Shown here: piece by piece, positions 57,001-62,300 of the stretch
Layout: every line of letters begins with the position of its first letter
Numbering within the stretch: position 1 is the stretch's first letter
Source of the DNA: Babylonia areolata
Taxonomy: Eukaryota > Mollusca > Gastropoda > Neogastropoda > Buccinidae
Reading direction: 5' to 3'
DNA: 64,000 nucleotides
Assembly: GCF_041734735.1 (NCBI RefSeq)
Contig: NC_134880.1
Location: forward strand, 32,447,330 to 32,511,329
Program-made: the position numbers and the translations under genes
The notes under the pieces: generated by a model
The model's input: the letters and a program-made list of their open reading frames with translations, nothing else
Told to the model about the DNA's origin: nothing
Databases searched by the model: none

Positions 57001-57229
57001 CTATAGAAAGAAGATTGAACAGCTAAGATCAGCAGAAGTTCTCAATCAATAGTAGACTTGTTAAGCAACTTTTGATGTTTAACATCATTTGTCTTGCACT
57101 TCTGGGGGGTCACTGATGAAACTCAAATAATTTTTATTTCTTTTTCAGTTCCTTTTTTGCTGCAGGCAACTTTCAGGCAGCTGTCAATGTCTACACTCAC
57201 GCTTTGCGTCTTAATCCAAAGATGCCGTC
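19748..57229 (+). CDS. DNAAF4: DNAAF4 (DYX1C1) dynein axonemal assembly factor 4, exons 1-8, 3' partial
   Basis: The gene encodes a cytoplasmic co-chaperone-like factor for pre-assembly of axonemal dynein arms in motile cilia. In the known family it has an N-terminal CS (p23-like) domain and C-terminal TPRs, and works with HSP90/HSP70 and other DNAAFs. Eight exons join in consistent phases (0,1,0,0,1,0,2 between successive exons) and give 303 residues plus two bases with no stop. The CS domain covers about residues 3-90, a Glu/Lys/Arg-rich helical middle about 92-197, the conserved [18 protein letters not shown] about 214-231, and the TPR entry from about 270. The human protein is about 420 residues, so the last third, mainly TPR, lies beyond the window. 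The seven complete introns range from 0.66 to 13.4 kb and are filled with repeats. Confidence 0.95.
19902..19970 (+). repeat. (CT)n(TG)n microsatellite
   Basis: A short (TC)n run (19904-19923) is followed by about 23 TG units (19924-19970), close behind the exon 1 donor. A length change here could be tested for effects on splicing. Confidence 0.9.
21040..21310 (+). repeat. Compound (CA)n microsatellite
   Basis: (CA)n at 21040-21064 and a long imperfect CA-rich stretch at about 21128-21310 contain ATGCACA, CAGA and GCGC interruptions. All the His/Thr-rich and Cys/Val-rich frames here are translations of the repeat. Confidence 0.9.
21435..22268 (-). mobile_element. Inverted LINE, 5'-truncated RT C-terminus
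   Basis: On the minus strand the [10 protein letters not shown] catalytic box (22241-22252 covers FADD) is followed by [49 protein letters not shown] and [19 protein letters not shown]. After a frame change it continues [20 protein letters not shown] and W. This is the RT thumb and tail of an APE-type LINE with a GRQRK..W..N..EW ending, the RTE-like type in my judgement. It ends in a (GAGT)n run. There is one stop and one frameshift, so it is inactive. Confidence 0.8.
22614..23266. mobile_element. TTAA element family B with matching inverted ends (piggyBac-like)
   Basis: The left end TTAACTCACCCCAGATGA (22614-22631) and the right end TTCGTCTGGAGTGAGTTAA (23248-23266) are inverted repeats differing at two positions over 18 bases, and each ends in TTAA. 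The 653-bp unit therefore has clean terminal inverted repeats and a TTAA target. Inside, from ATG 22884 (MASQAIQVE), + strand frames include the acidic [13 protein letters not shown] and [11 protein letters not shown] (about 22960-23090), like the N-terminus of piggyBac transposases but broken by stops. It is a deletion derivative without a catalytic domain. Confidence 0.7.
23366..23690 (+). repeat. Candidate dispersed repeat (SINE-like)
   Basis: This is a GC-richer island in AT-rich intron (GGCGGTCTCCACTCTGGGAG, then GTGACTCAGCAGCAGTGCAG). It ends at a run of A (23696-23708), as retroposed repeats do. I recall similar sequence as dispersed in gastropod genomes but cannot verify it here. No Pol III boxes are convincing. 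The frame 23526-23804 has no recognisable product. Confidence 0.35.
24127..24250 (+). repeat. (CA)n and (CT)n microsatellites
   Basis: (CA)n at 24129-24159 and (TC)n at 24222-24249 lie immediately before the LTR relic. Confidence 0.9.
24583..26394 (-). pseudogene. LINE reverse transcriptase and C-terminal CCHH finger, minus copy
   Basis: Pieces in order on the minus strand are [17 protein letters not shown] and [19 protein letters not shown] (RT fingers), [20 protein letters not shown] and [13 protein letters not shown], and [15 protein letters not shown] (25813 on). [51 protein letters not shown] and [16 protein letters not shown] follow, and finally [20 protein letters not shown]. The closing finger is intact here. 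At least four frame changes and the FAGD change make it inactive. Confidence 0.85.
26525..27364 (-). pseudogene. LINE AP endonuclease domain, minus copy
   Basis: A continuous 279-residue frame carries [56 protein letters not shown] and [20 protein letters not shown] and SDHRPV are the metal-binding and catalytic boxes of APE-type endonucleases, and both are intact. The N-terminal part upstream of 27364 is in other frames. The endonuclease nicks target DNA to prime reverse transcription. Confidence 0.85.
29309..29338 (+). repeat. (GA)n microsatellite in the LTR relic
   Basis: About 15 GA units occupy the same place in the LTR as the (GA)n tract at 8929-8949 and the (CT)n tract at 5793-5814, so the tract is an ancestral part of the LTR family. 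Confidence 0.85.
30229..31734 (+). other. Intron stretch without recognised element
   Basis: It is AT-rich and contains a polypurine stretch (30486-30555), (TA)n at about 30636-30671, (GA)n at 31105-31127 and a C-rich tract at 31339-31374. The 187-residue frame at 30907-31470 runs through the microsatellite and shows no family signature. Nothing else can be supported. Confidence 0.6.
31735..32805 (+). mobile_element. CR1/L2-like LINE 3' end with (ATT)n tail
   Basis: The frame up to the stop near 32175 reads [60 protein letters not shown] and [15 protein letters not shown], the carboxy end of CR1/L2-type RT. It is similar to, but clearly diverged from, the piece at 14690-15862. A 3' UTR with (TG)n tracts (32309-32327 and 32534-32599) leads to GTAAGGCGCTTTATTATTATT, the usual tail. 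It is strongly 5'-truncated. Confidence 0.8.
33282..33432 (+). CDS. DNAAF4: DNAAF4 exon 2 (residues 42-91, rest of the CS domain)
   Basis: The acceptor TGTTTTAG is followed by [18 protein letters not shown], then [20 protein letters not shown] and [12 protein letters not shown]. Human DNAAF4 reads VNFPPFLFEAFLYAPIDD and IVFTLYKKEAAMWETL at the same place. The PPY-FE motif and the K-x-W core of CS domains are kept. The donor TTG|GTATGG lies in phase 1. Length 151 nt. Confidence 0.93.
33745..34023 (-). mobile_element. Short inverted CR1/L2-like LINE carboxy end
   Basis: On the minus strand from 34023, [40 protein letters not shown] and [18 protein letters not shown] precede a stop. This is the WN.L...LR.S.S..SFK..LKT.LF ending of CR1/L2-type RTs. 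The short 3' UTR ends at a (CT)n run (33746-33777 as GA). It is an extreme 5' truncation. Confidence 0.75.
34270..34500 (-). pseudogene. Possible Ty3-type integrase C-terminal scrap
   Basis: On the minus strand a short stretch ([20 protein letters not shown], then [12 protein letters not shown]) resembles the K-L...F...PF.VVEK.G..V...SP module near the end of Ty3-like integrases. It lies next to an LTR scrap of the family found elsewhere in the window. It is a broken fossil, and the call rests on one short motif. Confidence 0.35.
34530..34828 (+). repeat. LTR scrap of the Ty3-like family
   Basis: CTCTTTTGTCGGATCAGTAG (near 34647) through AAGATTATAAATTCA (34828) follows the LTR at 5338-5520 nearly base for base. 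The part 34538-34590 follows the inverted LTR at 29740-29800. It is a fragment only, ending where an RT piece begins. Confidence 0.7.
34829..35325 (+). mobile_element. LINE RT fragment (palm)
   Basis: [20 protein letters not shown] then [11 protein letters not shown] and [39 protein letters not shown], and [19 protein letters not shown] show RT motifs from the fingers to the SGVKQGC box. The segment between [10 protein letters not shown] and the QVLA part is internally deleted. Both ends are truncated. It is related to, but distinct from, the LINE at 24541-28335. Confidence 0.8.
35330..35885 (+). repeat. Family A fragment (right part)
   Basis: It matches 1000-1600 along its length: GATGCACAGCAGACACTT, CATTGCTGGGACAGTCATTC, TTCATTTGGGATGTCATTCT, and the right-end lead CCTAGCAAGGGGAGAGCAC then CTGGCACTGCACGG. 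The left part is missing, cut by the RT piece. Similarity by eye is roughly 75-80 percent. Confidence 0.65.
36409..36542 (+). CDS. DNAAF4: DNAAF4 exon 3 (residues 92-136)
   Basis: The acceptor TTTTCAAG opens in phase 1 and completes the split Gly codon, then [39 protein letters not shown] and QEMMK. Human DNAAF4 reads VDKEMMQRIREKSI and EDQKYALSVMMK. The residues form the charged helical linker after the CS domain. The donor AAG|GTGAGT is a strong consensus in phase 0. Length 134 nt. Confidence 0.93.
36770..37265 (+). repeat. Family A fragment interrupted by a solo DIRS repeat
   Basis: GCATGTAATTTCCAGCTATAT (ends 36810) matches family A near 35572. After the insert, TTTTCACTTTGAAATGCCTG (37048 on) through CAAGGGGAAAGCACTTTTTC and the end CTGCCCACTGAATGGG (37250-37265) matches 35650-35880. 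It is split at about 36813 by the DIRS-type repeat, so family A was here first. Confidence 0.65.
36814..37032 (+). mobile_element. Solo DIRS-type terminal repeat
   Basis: This 219-bp unit (AGGAGTCATGATGGCTGCTG through TAGATAGAAAATTTCCTTT) matches the right terminal repeat of the element at 58051-63768 from about 63568 to 63768, with few differences. Its first 25 bases instead match the inner edge of that element's left repeat read backwards. No coding sequence accompanies it. It is either the remnant left after loss of the interior or a short non-autonomous form. Confidence 0.75.
37417..37539 (-). repeat. SINE 3'-part with 13-bp target-site duplication
   Basis: The 123-base unit is flanked on both sides by TGTATTTAGTAAT (37404-37416 and 37540-37552), a perfect 13-bp duplication. 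The body, TGCAACTCCCACATTC... and GGCAGCCATACTCTGTTTTC, is shared with the copies inside 37925-38435 and 52723-53221. The Pol III head is missing, so it is 5'-truncated. Confidence 0.8.
37925..38435 (+). repeat. tRNA-derived SINE, about full length
   Basis: It starts with a tRNA-like head. The A box TAGCCGAGTGG (37933-37943) and B box GGTTTGAATCT (37977-37987) are correctly spaced for a Pol III promoter. The head resembles a class II (long variable arm) tRNA but does not fold as an intact gene. The body includes GAGATTTTTCCGATCTCCC and CCCGAAAACGGAGTATGGC. The tail CACTATAGAAGTGTCCATAT ends in (ATC)n, like a LINE 3' tail. Confidence 0.75.
38543..38600 (+). repeat. Terminus resembling TTAA family B
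   Basis: TTAACTCACTCTAGATGA (38543-38560) matches the inverted ends of family B (TTAACTCACYCCAGAYGA) at 16 of 18 positions. No partner end was found nearby, so it is a solo end or a decayed copy. Confidence 0.45.
39369..40441. mobile_element. TTAA element family C (piggyBac-like, non-autonomous)
   Basis: The left end TTAACCCTTTCGCTGCC (39369-39385) and right end GGCAGCCTAGGGGTTAA (40425-40441) are imperfect inverted repeats, each ending in TTAA. Inside the left end lies the palindrome AGATTCAAGTGAAATCT. Inside the right end a unit with a palindromic core (GATGACAAGTTATCTTGTCA, then GATGACGAGTTATCTCATCA) is tandemly duplicated. No transposase is recognisable in the 1.07-kb interior. The TTAA plus CCC start fits the piggyBac superfamily. 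Confidence 0.7.
40673..40783 (+). CDS. DNAAF4: DNAAF4 exon 4 (residues 137-173)
   Basis: The acceptor GTTCACAG opens in phase 0: [37 protein letters not shown]. Human DNAAF4 reads KATKALEAWKEYQRKAEEQ here, and the EAWKE-QR core is identical in pattern. It is highly charged and helical. The donor CAG|GTAAGA is a strong consensus in phase 0. Length 111 nt. Confidence 0.93.
41475..42215 (+). mobile_element. LINE RT C-terminal fragment
   Basis: The order is [66 protein letters not shown] and then [11 protein letters not shown], followed in another frame by [20 protein letters not shown] and [18 protein letters not shown]. The K-W.L..N..K..V..FS.G, YLG...Y and KSTPS..VYG patterns belong to a group of RT thumb and tail sequences common in invertebrate LINEs. 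There is one stop and one frameshift, and both ends are truncated. Confidence 0.7.
42961..43345 (-). repeat. Family A right end, inverted
   Basis: It begins TTAATCCATTCAGCGCCAGAG (42961-42981), the family's right terminus read inward. The following AAGTGCTCTCTCCTAGCCAG and GAATTTTGATGATTCAGGAG match the reverse complement of 1500-1600. It continues with GGGAAACCTATGAACGC, shared with 45845-46055. The far end was not found. Confidence 0.6.
43346..44670 (+). other. Intron stretch without recognised element
   Basis: It may be the interior of the inverted family A copy, but I found no second copy in the window to prove it. The 61- and 81-residue frames at 43256-43550 overlap on opposite strands and show no family signature. 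Confidence 0.45.
44671..45200 (+). repeat. Three microsatellites: (TG)n(GA)n, (TG)n, (TA)n
   Basis: (TG)n followed by (GA)n occupies 44671-44730, (TG)n 44986-45020, and (TA)n 45140-45176 with interrupted TA to about 45200. The Ser/Leu- and His/Thr-rich frames here are repeat translations. Confidence 0.9.
45845..46055 (-). repeat. Family A fragment, inverted
   Basis: GGTAGCGAGCAGCATGTAAT through GGAAACCTGTGAGTGC, CATTTTGTGAAGAAAT and GGGTTTATGGATGGAAGA parallels 43133-43330 in the same order and orientation, so both derive from one repeat. Confidence 0.55.
46290..46482 (+). repeat. SINE-like dispersed repeat and (GGTA)n tract
   Basis: A triple CAGTTT unit leads into AGCTCAAGGAGGCGTCACTG, CATCTGCCAAGCAGATGCCT and GTAACCCAACGCGCTTAGTC (to 46416). 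I know this sequence as a common dispersed unit of gastropod genomes, from memory only. It is followed by an imperfect GGTA/GGCA/GGTT microsatellite (46424-46482). It contains the palindrome CATCTGCC-AAGCAGATG. Confidence 0.45.
46700..46935 (+). mobile_element. CR1-type LINE carboxy end
   Basis: A + strand frame reads [49 protein letters not shown] and [11 protein letters not shown]. The R.VN.WN.LP..VV.A.....FK...D.FW pattern is the typical carboxy end of CR1-type RTs, as at 18530-18620. The tryptophan after VNI is replaced by a stop. Nothing upstream of 46640 belongs to it. Confidence 0.65.
48864..49760 (+). pseudogene. LINE AP endonuclease domain, plus copy
   Basis: A 298-residue open frame carries [63 protein letters not shown]-type spacing and [16 protein letters not shown]. 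The GDFN box is intact, but the SDHRPV box of the minus copy reads SVHRLV here, so a catalytic Asp is lost. The frame runs on into the RT linker ([13 protein letters not shown]). Confidence 0.85.
49806..51543 (+). pseudogene. LINE reverse transcriptase, plus copy
   Basis: Pieces in order are [77 protein letters not shown] and [78 protein letters not shown] and [19 protein letters not shown] then follow. They lie in several frames (49806-50213, 50407-50673, 50722-51543). The carboxy-terminal finger follows near 51590-51655 in another frame. Confidence 0.85.
52723..53221 (+). repeat. Composite SINE insertion with 8-bp target duplication
   Basis: The outer element is flanked by AGGACATC on both sides (52715-52722 and 53222-53229). 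Its two halves, CCCGCGAAAACAGAGTATGG...CAGGGTA and AATGGTCATATATG...CGAAGAAGAAG, together equal the unit at 37417-37539 in reverse. It is split in the middle by a second SINE. It lies exactly in the duplicated palindrome region of family A. Confidence 0.75.
52761..53141 (-). repeat. tRNA-derived SINE nested in another SINE
   Basis: On the minus strand the head GTTGGCCCAGAGGTAACGC (A box) and GGTTCAAATCAC (B box) are correctly spaced. The body GAGACAAAAAACCGAGGTCC, CACATAAAAGAACCCACAGC and GGGAGAGCAGCCCGAATTTC follows, with the tail AAAAAGAGTAATACAA. It is about 380 bp long and close to full length. The 172-residue frame on the + strand here is fortuitous. Confidence 0.75.
53462..53534 (+). 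CDS. DNAAF4: DNAAF4 exon 5 (residues 174-197)
   Basis: The acceptor TTGCCTCCAG opens in phase 0: [20 protein letters not shown] then HHRR. It fits the basic/acidic helix of human DNAAF4 (KIQREEKLCQKEKQIKEE). The donor AGAG|GTACAT lies in phase 1. Length 73 nt. Confidence 0.88.
53629..53878 (+). repeat. Tandem duplication, two ~125-bp units, in intron 5
   Basis: Unit 1 (about 53629-53753) and unit 2 (about 53754-53878) both run AACAAACAAACAAAAAAC, CATGTNCNTATGCATGTGCA, CTCTCTTGGTCTCTCTTG and AACTAGACAGGACAGAGAGA, with roughly one difference per ten bases. The rest of intron 5 (53535-54198) has a (CA)n tract at 54026-54055. Confidence 0.75.
54199..54335 (+). CDS. DNAAF4: DNAAF4 exon 6 (residues 198-243)
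   Basis: The acceptor TAGTTAAAG opens in phase 1: [46 protein letters not shown]. Human DNAAF4 reads SIKINFTPRVFPTALRESQ, so this is the conserved region between linker and TPR. The donor GAG|GTCAGT lies in phase 0. Length 137 nt. A TG/GC microsatellite begins at 54343, right behind the donor. Confidence 0.93.
54336..55225 (+). other. DNAAF4: DNAAF4 intron 6
   Basis: It is bounded by GTCAGT and TTGTCACAG. It contains (TG)n/(GC)n at 54343-54388 and TG-rich stretches near 54460-54560 and 54800-54836. No mobile element is recognised. Confidence 0.85.
55226..55326 (+). CDS. DNAAF4: DNAAF4 exon 7 (residues 244-276)
   Basis: The acceptor GTCACAG opens in phase 0: [33 protein letters not shown]. 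Human DNAAF4 reads [20 protein letters not shown] and EEKNPEWLKDKGN. This is the very conserved entry to the TPR domain. The donor GGAAA|GTAAGA lies in phase 2. Length 101 nt. Confidence 0.94.
55740..55940 (+). repeat. TG-rich imperfect tandem pair
   Basis: TTTGCAATTTGTAGCATTGTCTT...ACATATATG (from 55753) recurs as TCTGCAGTTTGTAGTATTGTCT...ACATATATG (from 55894), each with TG/CATG-rich sequence in front, so a unit of about 141 bp is duplicated. Frames through it are repeat translations. Confidence 0.6.
56370..56545 (+). repeat. LINE/SINE-type 3' tail with (ATC/ATT)n
   Basis: GTAAAGCACTTTGAGCTCTG followed by AAAAAGTACT and a long ATC/ATT/GTT run (56427-56538) looks like the tails of the CR1/L2-like and SINE copies at 14690-14780, 32771-32805 and 38365-38435. 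No body is attached. Confidence 0.5.
57149..57229 (+). CDS. DNAAF4: DNAAF4 exon 8 (residues 277-303, first TPR)
   Basis: The acceptor CTTTTTCAG opens in phase 2: [20 protein letters not shown] then RLNPKMPS. Human DNAAF4 reads [20 protein letters not shown] and RLNNKMPLL. The A-G-N-F-x-A-A-x-x-x-Y pattern is helix A of a TPR. The only plausible donor is TC|GTATCC, in phase 2, with a poor +5 base. Reading on meets a stop after nine more codons, so splicing is required. The next exon is beyond 64000. Confidence 0.88.
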
Positions 57230-57508
57230 GTATCCTTTTATTTGCAGTGTGTCATAGCTTTTTGTAAGTGTTTTTATTCTTTGATTTAATGTATATTCAT
57301 GATAAGGGATATCAAATGTTGTTAGTGTTTGTGTATATATGTATATGTGACGCAGCACGCAAAAACCCGGCTAAAGTCGCAATTTATCATTTTTTACTTT
57401 CCTATATCTTCTAAAAGTTTAAAAATCAAAGATTAAGATAGAAAAAACAGAATGGATCTATCTGTCATAGTTTTTTTTCTATGATTTTTTTCTAAGTTCG
57501 TGTGCTGG

Positions 57509-58050
57509 AGGAGTGGAAAGGGAGAAATCAGCTCTTGAAAAAAACACATATTTGTGTGCCTGTAACTTAAAAAACAAGAATTATCCTGAATGTTTATGTG
57601 GTGCCAAAAGATTCAGAACTGAATAAACTTAATTTCCATATGAAAAAGGCACAGGAAAATTAATATTTTCTCTCTGTGCTACTCAAACGAAAACAAGTAT
57701 TGCAAGTGGAGGAGTGATGTCATTCAGCCACAATAAGCTCATGGAAAACCCCACATATTTGTCTGCCTGTAGCTTCAAAACAAGAATTTTCCTGAACATA
57801 AATGTGGTGTCAGACGACTCAGAAGTAAGTGAATTTTAGATTTTGATGTCAAAGGCACAGGAACATTTGTATTTTCTCTCTGTACTCAAATAAAGACAAG
57901 AGTGGCAAGTGGAGGAGTGACGTCATGCAATACAGATTGTACAGCCATAAGAGAGCTGACAGCGACAGTGAATGTTCAAATATTTCATGCCCATAAGCTG
58001 ATGCATGAACCTTTGAAACTTTGGCTTAAATCCAGATCAAACTAACATTT
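57509..58050 (+). repeat. Tandem repeat, ~202-bp units, before the DIRS-like element
   Basis: Unit 1 starts at 57509 and unit 2 at 57711 (both GGAGGAGTG, then CACATATTTGTNTGCCTGTA, AACAAGAATT and TATTTTCTCTCTGTNCT). A third start is at 57912 and diverges into TGTACAGCCATAAGAGAG (57939-58050). This last part recurs at 63792-63905 on the other side of the DIRS-like element. Confidence 0.65.
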
Positions 58051-58223
58051 TAATTACACATACTTAACCGTGACCCAACTAGTGCAGACTCCGGCAGGGG
58101 TCTGACATTCCTGTCCTGTGCAAACTACTATCCGCCTATGTGGAGAAAATGAAAGCAACTACGGCCGATAACCTCCCGGAAGTAGGTAACTTCCCCTTTG
58201 TCCCGCTGGCTAGCACCATCTTT
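58051..58223 (+). repeat. Left inverted terminal repeat of the DIRS-like element
   Basis: TAATTACACATACTTAACCG through GGCTAGCACCATCTTT is inverted relative to 63568-63731, and to the solo copy at 36814-37032. Confidence 0.85.
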
Positions 58224-58334
58224 TTCCGGCAGCCATCCTGACTCCTGTTCCTGTGCACTTTATACGGCTAAGTTTTTTTTCGTATTTTCTGTCTGTCTGT
58301 CGATTCTTTGGCGTTCTTGTTTTTTTGTCAAATT

Positions 58335-59346
58335 ATGTCTCCAACCAGGTCACATAATTATGTAGCTCAATTGGGCGATCGCACTAAAATTAAGGCGCAA
58401 TCGCAATCAATTCGCTGACACTCTGGGCCCTCTACTCCTGGCCCTCTCAACAACGCCAACCCGCCGCCTCCTCCACTTCCTCCGCTCCCTCCGGTCAACT
58501 CCAGACCACCACCACCTCCTACACCACCTCTGGTGACTTCTAGAGGTTTGTTGCCACACACTCAGGTCATTGTTGCCTTTACTGTCATTTTTATCAATCC
58601 GCGAACGCACTCGACGCGATCTGCATTTTCTCAGCCCTGCCAGTTGGCAGTGTACGAGTCGACCTCCTCTATCTCTTTACCCATACCCACAGTTGCACCA
58701 GTGGAATGTGCCACAATCCCTTTGTGGAAACAACACCAAAAAAAGAAAAGAAAAAAAAAGCTTGCTTTGGATCCGCAGGCTAGACTGGGCCCTATGTGCG
58801 ATGCGTCCATGGTGGCGGCCGTGACATCGGATCACGCGACCCCTCACGCAGCATGTCTCAACCGTCTCGGATCCAGTGGCGACCGAGGTGCGTAGGGATG
58901 CCCTCCCCTGGTGTAGGGAGGAAGGTGGACCACTAGGGGACACGCTCGCCCATACGCGTGCACCCCCCTCCTTGTCTGGAGCGCCCGATCCAAGGGAGGC
59001 AACCCCTGCTTCAGCATCCTTGCCGGTGACCGCTGCAGTTATTTCCCTTGCACCGGCACTGCTCCTCGCCTACAGTGCGGGTGCATGCATGGTCCCACCA
59101 AGCTATGCAGTGATGACCCCATCTGCCACACCGCCGATTGCTGCTGTTTCCCATCCACTAATGGCGTCTCAGCAAGCTGCTCAACCAAACAATCAGCAAC
59201 TGATCGCTAACTTGCTGCAGCAATTATGCACCACTCTGCTTCCCGGTGCCACACCTTGCGCCTGCACTGCCCCTCGCCCACAGAGCAGGTACGTGCACGG
59301 CCCATTGAACTTCAGCAGTGCTGGATTCCTCTGCCCCATCGCCTAA
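58335..59346 (+). pseudogene. DIRS gag-like region, broken
   Basis: It starts at an ATG at 58335 (MSPTRSHNYVAQLGDRTK), 110 bases after the left repeat. A proline-rich stretch is coded at 58440-58540. An Ala/Pro-rich frame follows (58876-59346). No conserved domain can be named. The gag assignment follows from position in the DIRS layout. It is a broken fossil. Confidence 0.45.
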
Positions 59347-62300
59347 CTCTACTGTTACCCAGACTAATATCGGCGCTTCCATGTCGGAGTGCCTCTTGAT
59401 AACTCGATCCTGCCACTCGGCAGTGCTCGGGCCGATCTTGTCTATCCCTTTATCCATCAACACACAACAGCTGAACGTCGGTCCTCTCGCAGGAGATATT
59501 CGCGAGGTTGGACCACCGTTCAGCTACAGGGGGACGCACATCTCACGGCAAGCCGATGGACTTGTCACCCCCTCGTCCACGACGCCCATAACACTGGATT
59601 ATGGCGCTGTCATGCCACATGCCCCAACCGTCTCGCGTCTGATGGCGACCGATTCGGGTTGGCATGCCCACGGCACTAAGGGACCTTATAATTATTCCCC
59701 TTGTGGCCGTTTTCACCTGTGTCGGTTACGGTGACATCGAACCACGGACTCTCACACGCAGCATGACACTCCTCCCTCTACAGCTAGGACACGTTGCACC
59801 AGGGATATGTGCTCTAAAGACACCATCCTTTTCGACGATTATCGGCACCAAGGGAGGCAACTCTGCATTTGTAACCTAGGTGGTTGACGCTGTAGTTACT
59901 TTCGCCAACACAGCACGTCACTCCTGCCCCTCGTGCTGTCCACCAACGATGTTTTTTTGGTTTCTCATTGGGTCCTGATGCCCATTCATGGACTTTACAC
60001 AACTTTGCATAGCAACTGCACATTTATTGCTGTTTCTCATGCTATTGGCCACTGAACTTTGGGGTTCTTCATCCCCCCACACTTGCACACAGTCCTCTGC
60101 AGACAACCATCCCTATTACCATTCTCTTCTGGTTTACACAATAACAGGAAATAAATCACAGTATTTCCTCTTCTATTCTTTTTGATTTATTATAAAAAAA
60201 AATTTTTTTAAATGTATATATATATATAGAGAGAGAGATAGATAGAGATATAGATATATATACAATATCTTGCTACATTTATACACAACATTTCTATTTA
60301 CACTTATAGATGTATACTTATCCCTTGGTATACACATGTGTGTGCGCTTACGGGATAGGTTCATAAGACTTTCATATTAACATGTACAATTTTATTTCTA
60401 TCTCTATTCATTGACATCTATTCATTGAGATTCCCTACATAGCAATATAGGCACACTTGCAATTGCATCATTCTGTTCACAATGCCCAGATCTCTCTGTG
60501 TCTACATACTGGCACTTTATTCATGTGCGTATGTACATCTCTTATATATAGGTGCATACACAGATTCCTTCCCATTACGGATTATGCACACTTACCCATT
60601 TACTTGGGTATATCTGTGCACGCTACACGTTTGCTTAGACAGCCGCTTATTTCTCGTGACTCGATATCTTGTCATGTCATTGGCATATTCCTGACACCAT
60701 CACTTGAGTTGATGGAAGTTTATAATCCCATTGCACATATATGTTTTCATTTTCATAAATTCATCCCTACCTTGCTTTCGGAGGACAACTGCACTCACAG
60801 ACAAAACTGCCTCATTCACACCTGAATGTATGCTCCTTCTCATATCAGTAGTGGCTGGTCCTTAGGGACCCACACACACTCCCTTCCCACCCACAGGGCT
60901 AAGGATGCCCTCTCTTGGTGAATGGAGGGACAAGGCAACCCAACTCATTTGCCTACAACAATCACCCACAGGGCTAGAGATGCCCTAACTTGGTACAAGG
61001 AGGGATGAGGCAGTCCAACTTAGAGGTGCCACTCCGGACACACATGCCCTTCATTCCTTCCAAGTTTTAACGGGCCCAAAAACTGCCCACTGGGCAGGAG
61101 ACAATCACCCTAAGTCCATCTCTTCCACTCCTCACTAGTAGTAGAAGGCCTGGGTAATAATTGTTTTCCTCTACACTCGGGAGAATGGCATATTGATGAG
61201 GACGGATGCGTCTCACAATGCACAACAAACTGTTCATTACCCACAGGGGCGTACCTTTCTGCCCACTCGTACCGACACGGCAGATGCCACATTCAAGCAC
61301 ATTAGTTGGCCCCATCACCTTGCTTGCATCGATGTCTCAAACAGTTGGCGTTCGAAAGCACTTTCTGCACTTGGTCTTCCCTGCCCGATCCTTTCAGCCT
61401 CAACACACAACCACTGCTGTGGTTACAGATGGGCATTCCTTCTCAAGCACTGTCTTTCCAATAAGACACTTCCAGGGGTTTCTAGCCCAGGCAGGCTATC
61501 CCATCATGGAGCCCCAGCCTTCAGTCAAGGGCCTGTCAGAGCATGAATTTGTTGTCACTTCGGAAGCAAGCACCATGTCTTTCAGACACATGGTTGCACC
61601 ACAAGACCCCGTCAACTCCTTCTGGCTTCCTTACATTTCAACATAACCTGTATGGTGGACACCTCCATCCCTCAAGCACACAGCAGCTGTTTCCTGATTT
61701 ACCCATGCTGACTGGTGTCCTCCTAGGACCAGTGTATGATAATCAGTCATGTATGACAATGACCATCAGATCAGCAGAGGAGGAAACTGCTGCCCCGATT
61801 ATTTGGGCTGAAATTTGATTATACAATTTATAGTAGAGAGTGTTTTGCCCAAGTTGCATCCCCGCTACCTCGATCAAGAGGGCCTTAGGACTCACCATAG
61901 GGACGGATCCCAAAGGCTAGTTAGCCCCCTAGTCTGGGAGACATAGTCAAGGCTACAGCACCAAGTCCCAGTGCAATTTGACTTCTAGTCTGAGATACAT
62001 AGTCCTTCATGAAAGACTAAGCTGCAAATGATTTCCCTTTGCAATTCAGAAATCGCTGATGATACAGCTCTCACTTTACTGTTGGCCAAACTGAAAACGC
62101 TTGTCAGATCAGTGATTTGATGTAAATGGCCAGTACAACACATCTAGAGCCACTTTCCTCCCTGCTCCCACCCTGCTCCATCCCAGACTTAGTGCGCACC
62201 ACACACAGCCAGAGGCCTGTCATGGATCCGGTCCCCTTTCTCACTGAAGAACCTTCAGCAAAAAATTTCCCCATGGAAACCCTCTTCCATTAGGAATTCC

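Larger units (their letters stand above)
55327..57148 (+). other. DNAAF4: DNAAF4 intron 7
   Basis: It is bounded by GTAAGA and TCTTTTTCAG. It contains (CA)n at about 55362-55424, a TG-rich tandem pair at 55740-55940, (TG)n at 56206-56265 and a LINE/SINE-like tail at 56370-56545. Nothing is recognised in 56546-57148. Confidence 0.85.

Noticed and set aside
57230-57247. An 18-base micro-intron after exon 8 (GTATCC...TTTGCAG)
   Set aside because: It is far below any known spliceosomal intron size, and the sequence after it meets a stop and is not TPR-like.
59664-59879. Frame with TCVGYGDIEP, like the TVGYGD selectivity filter of potassium channels
   Set aside because: It has no flanking pore helix or membrane segments and lies inside the decayed DIRS interior. 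The motif is a coincidence.
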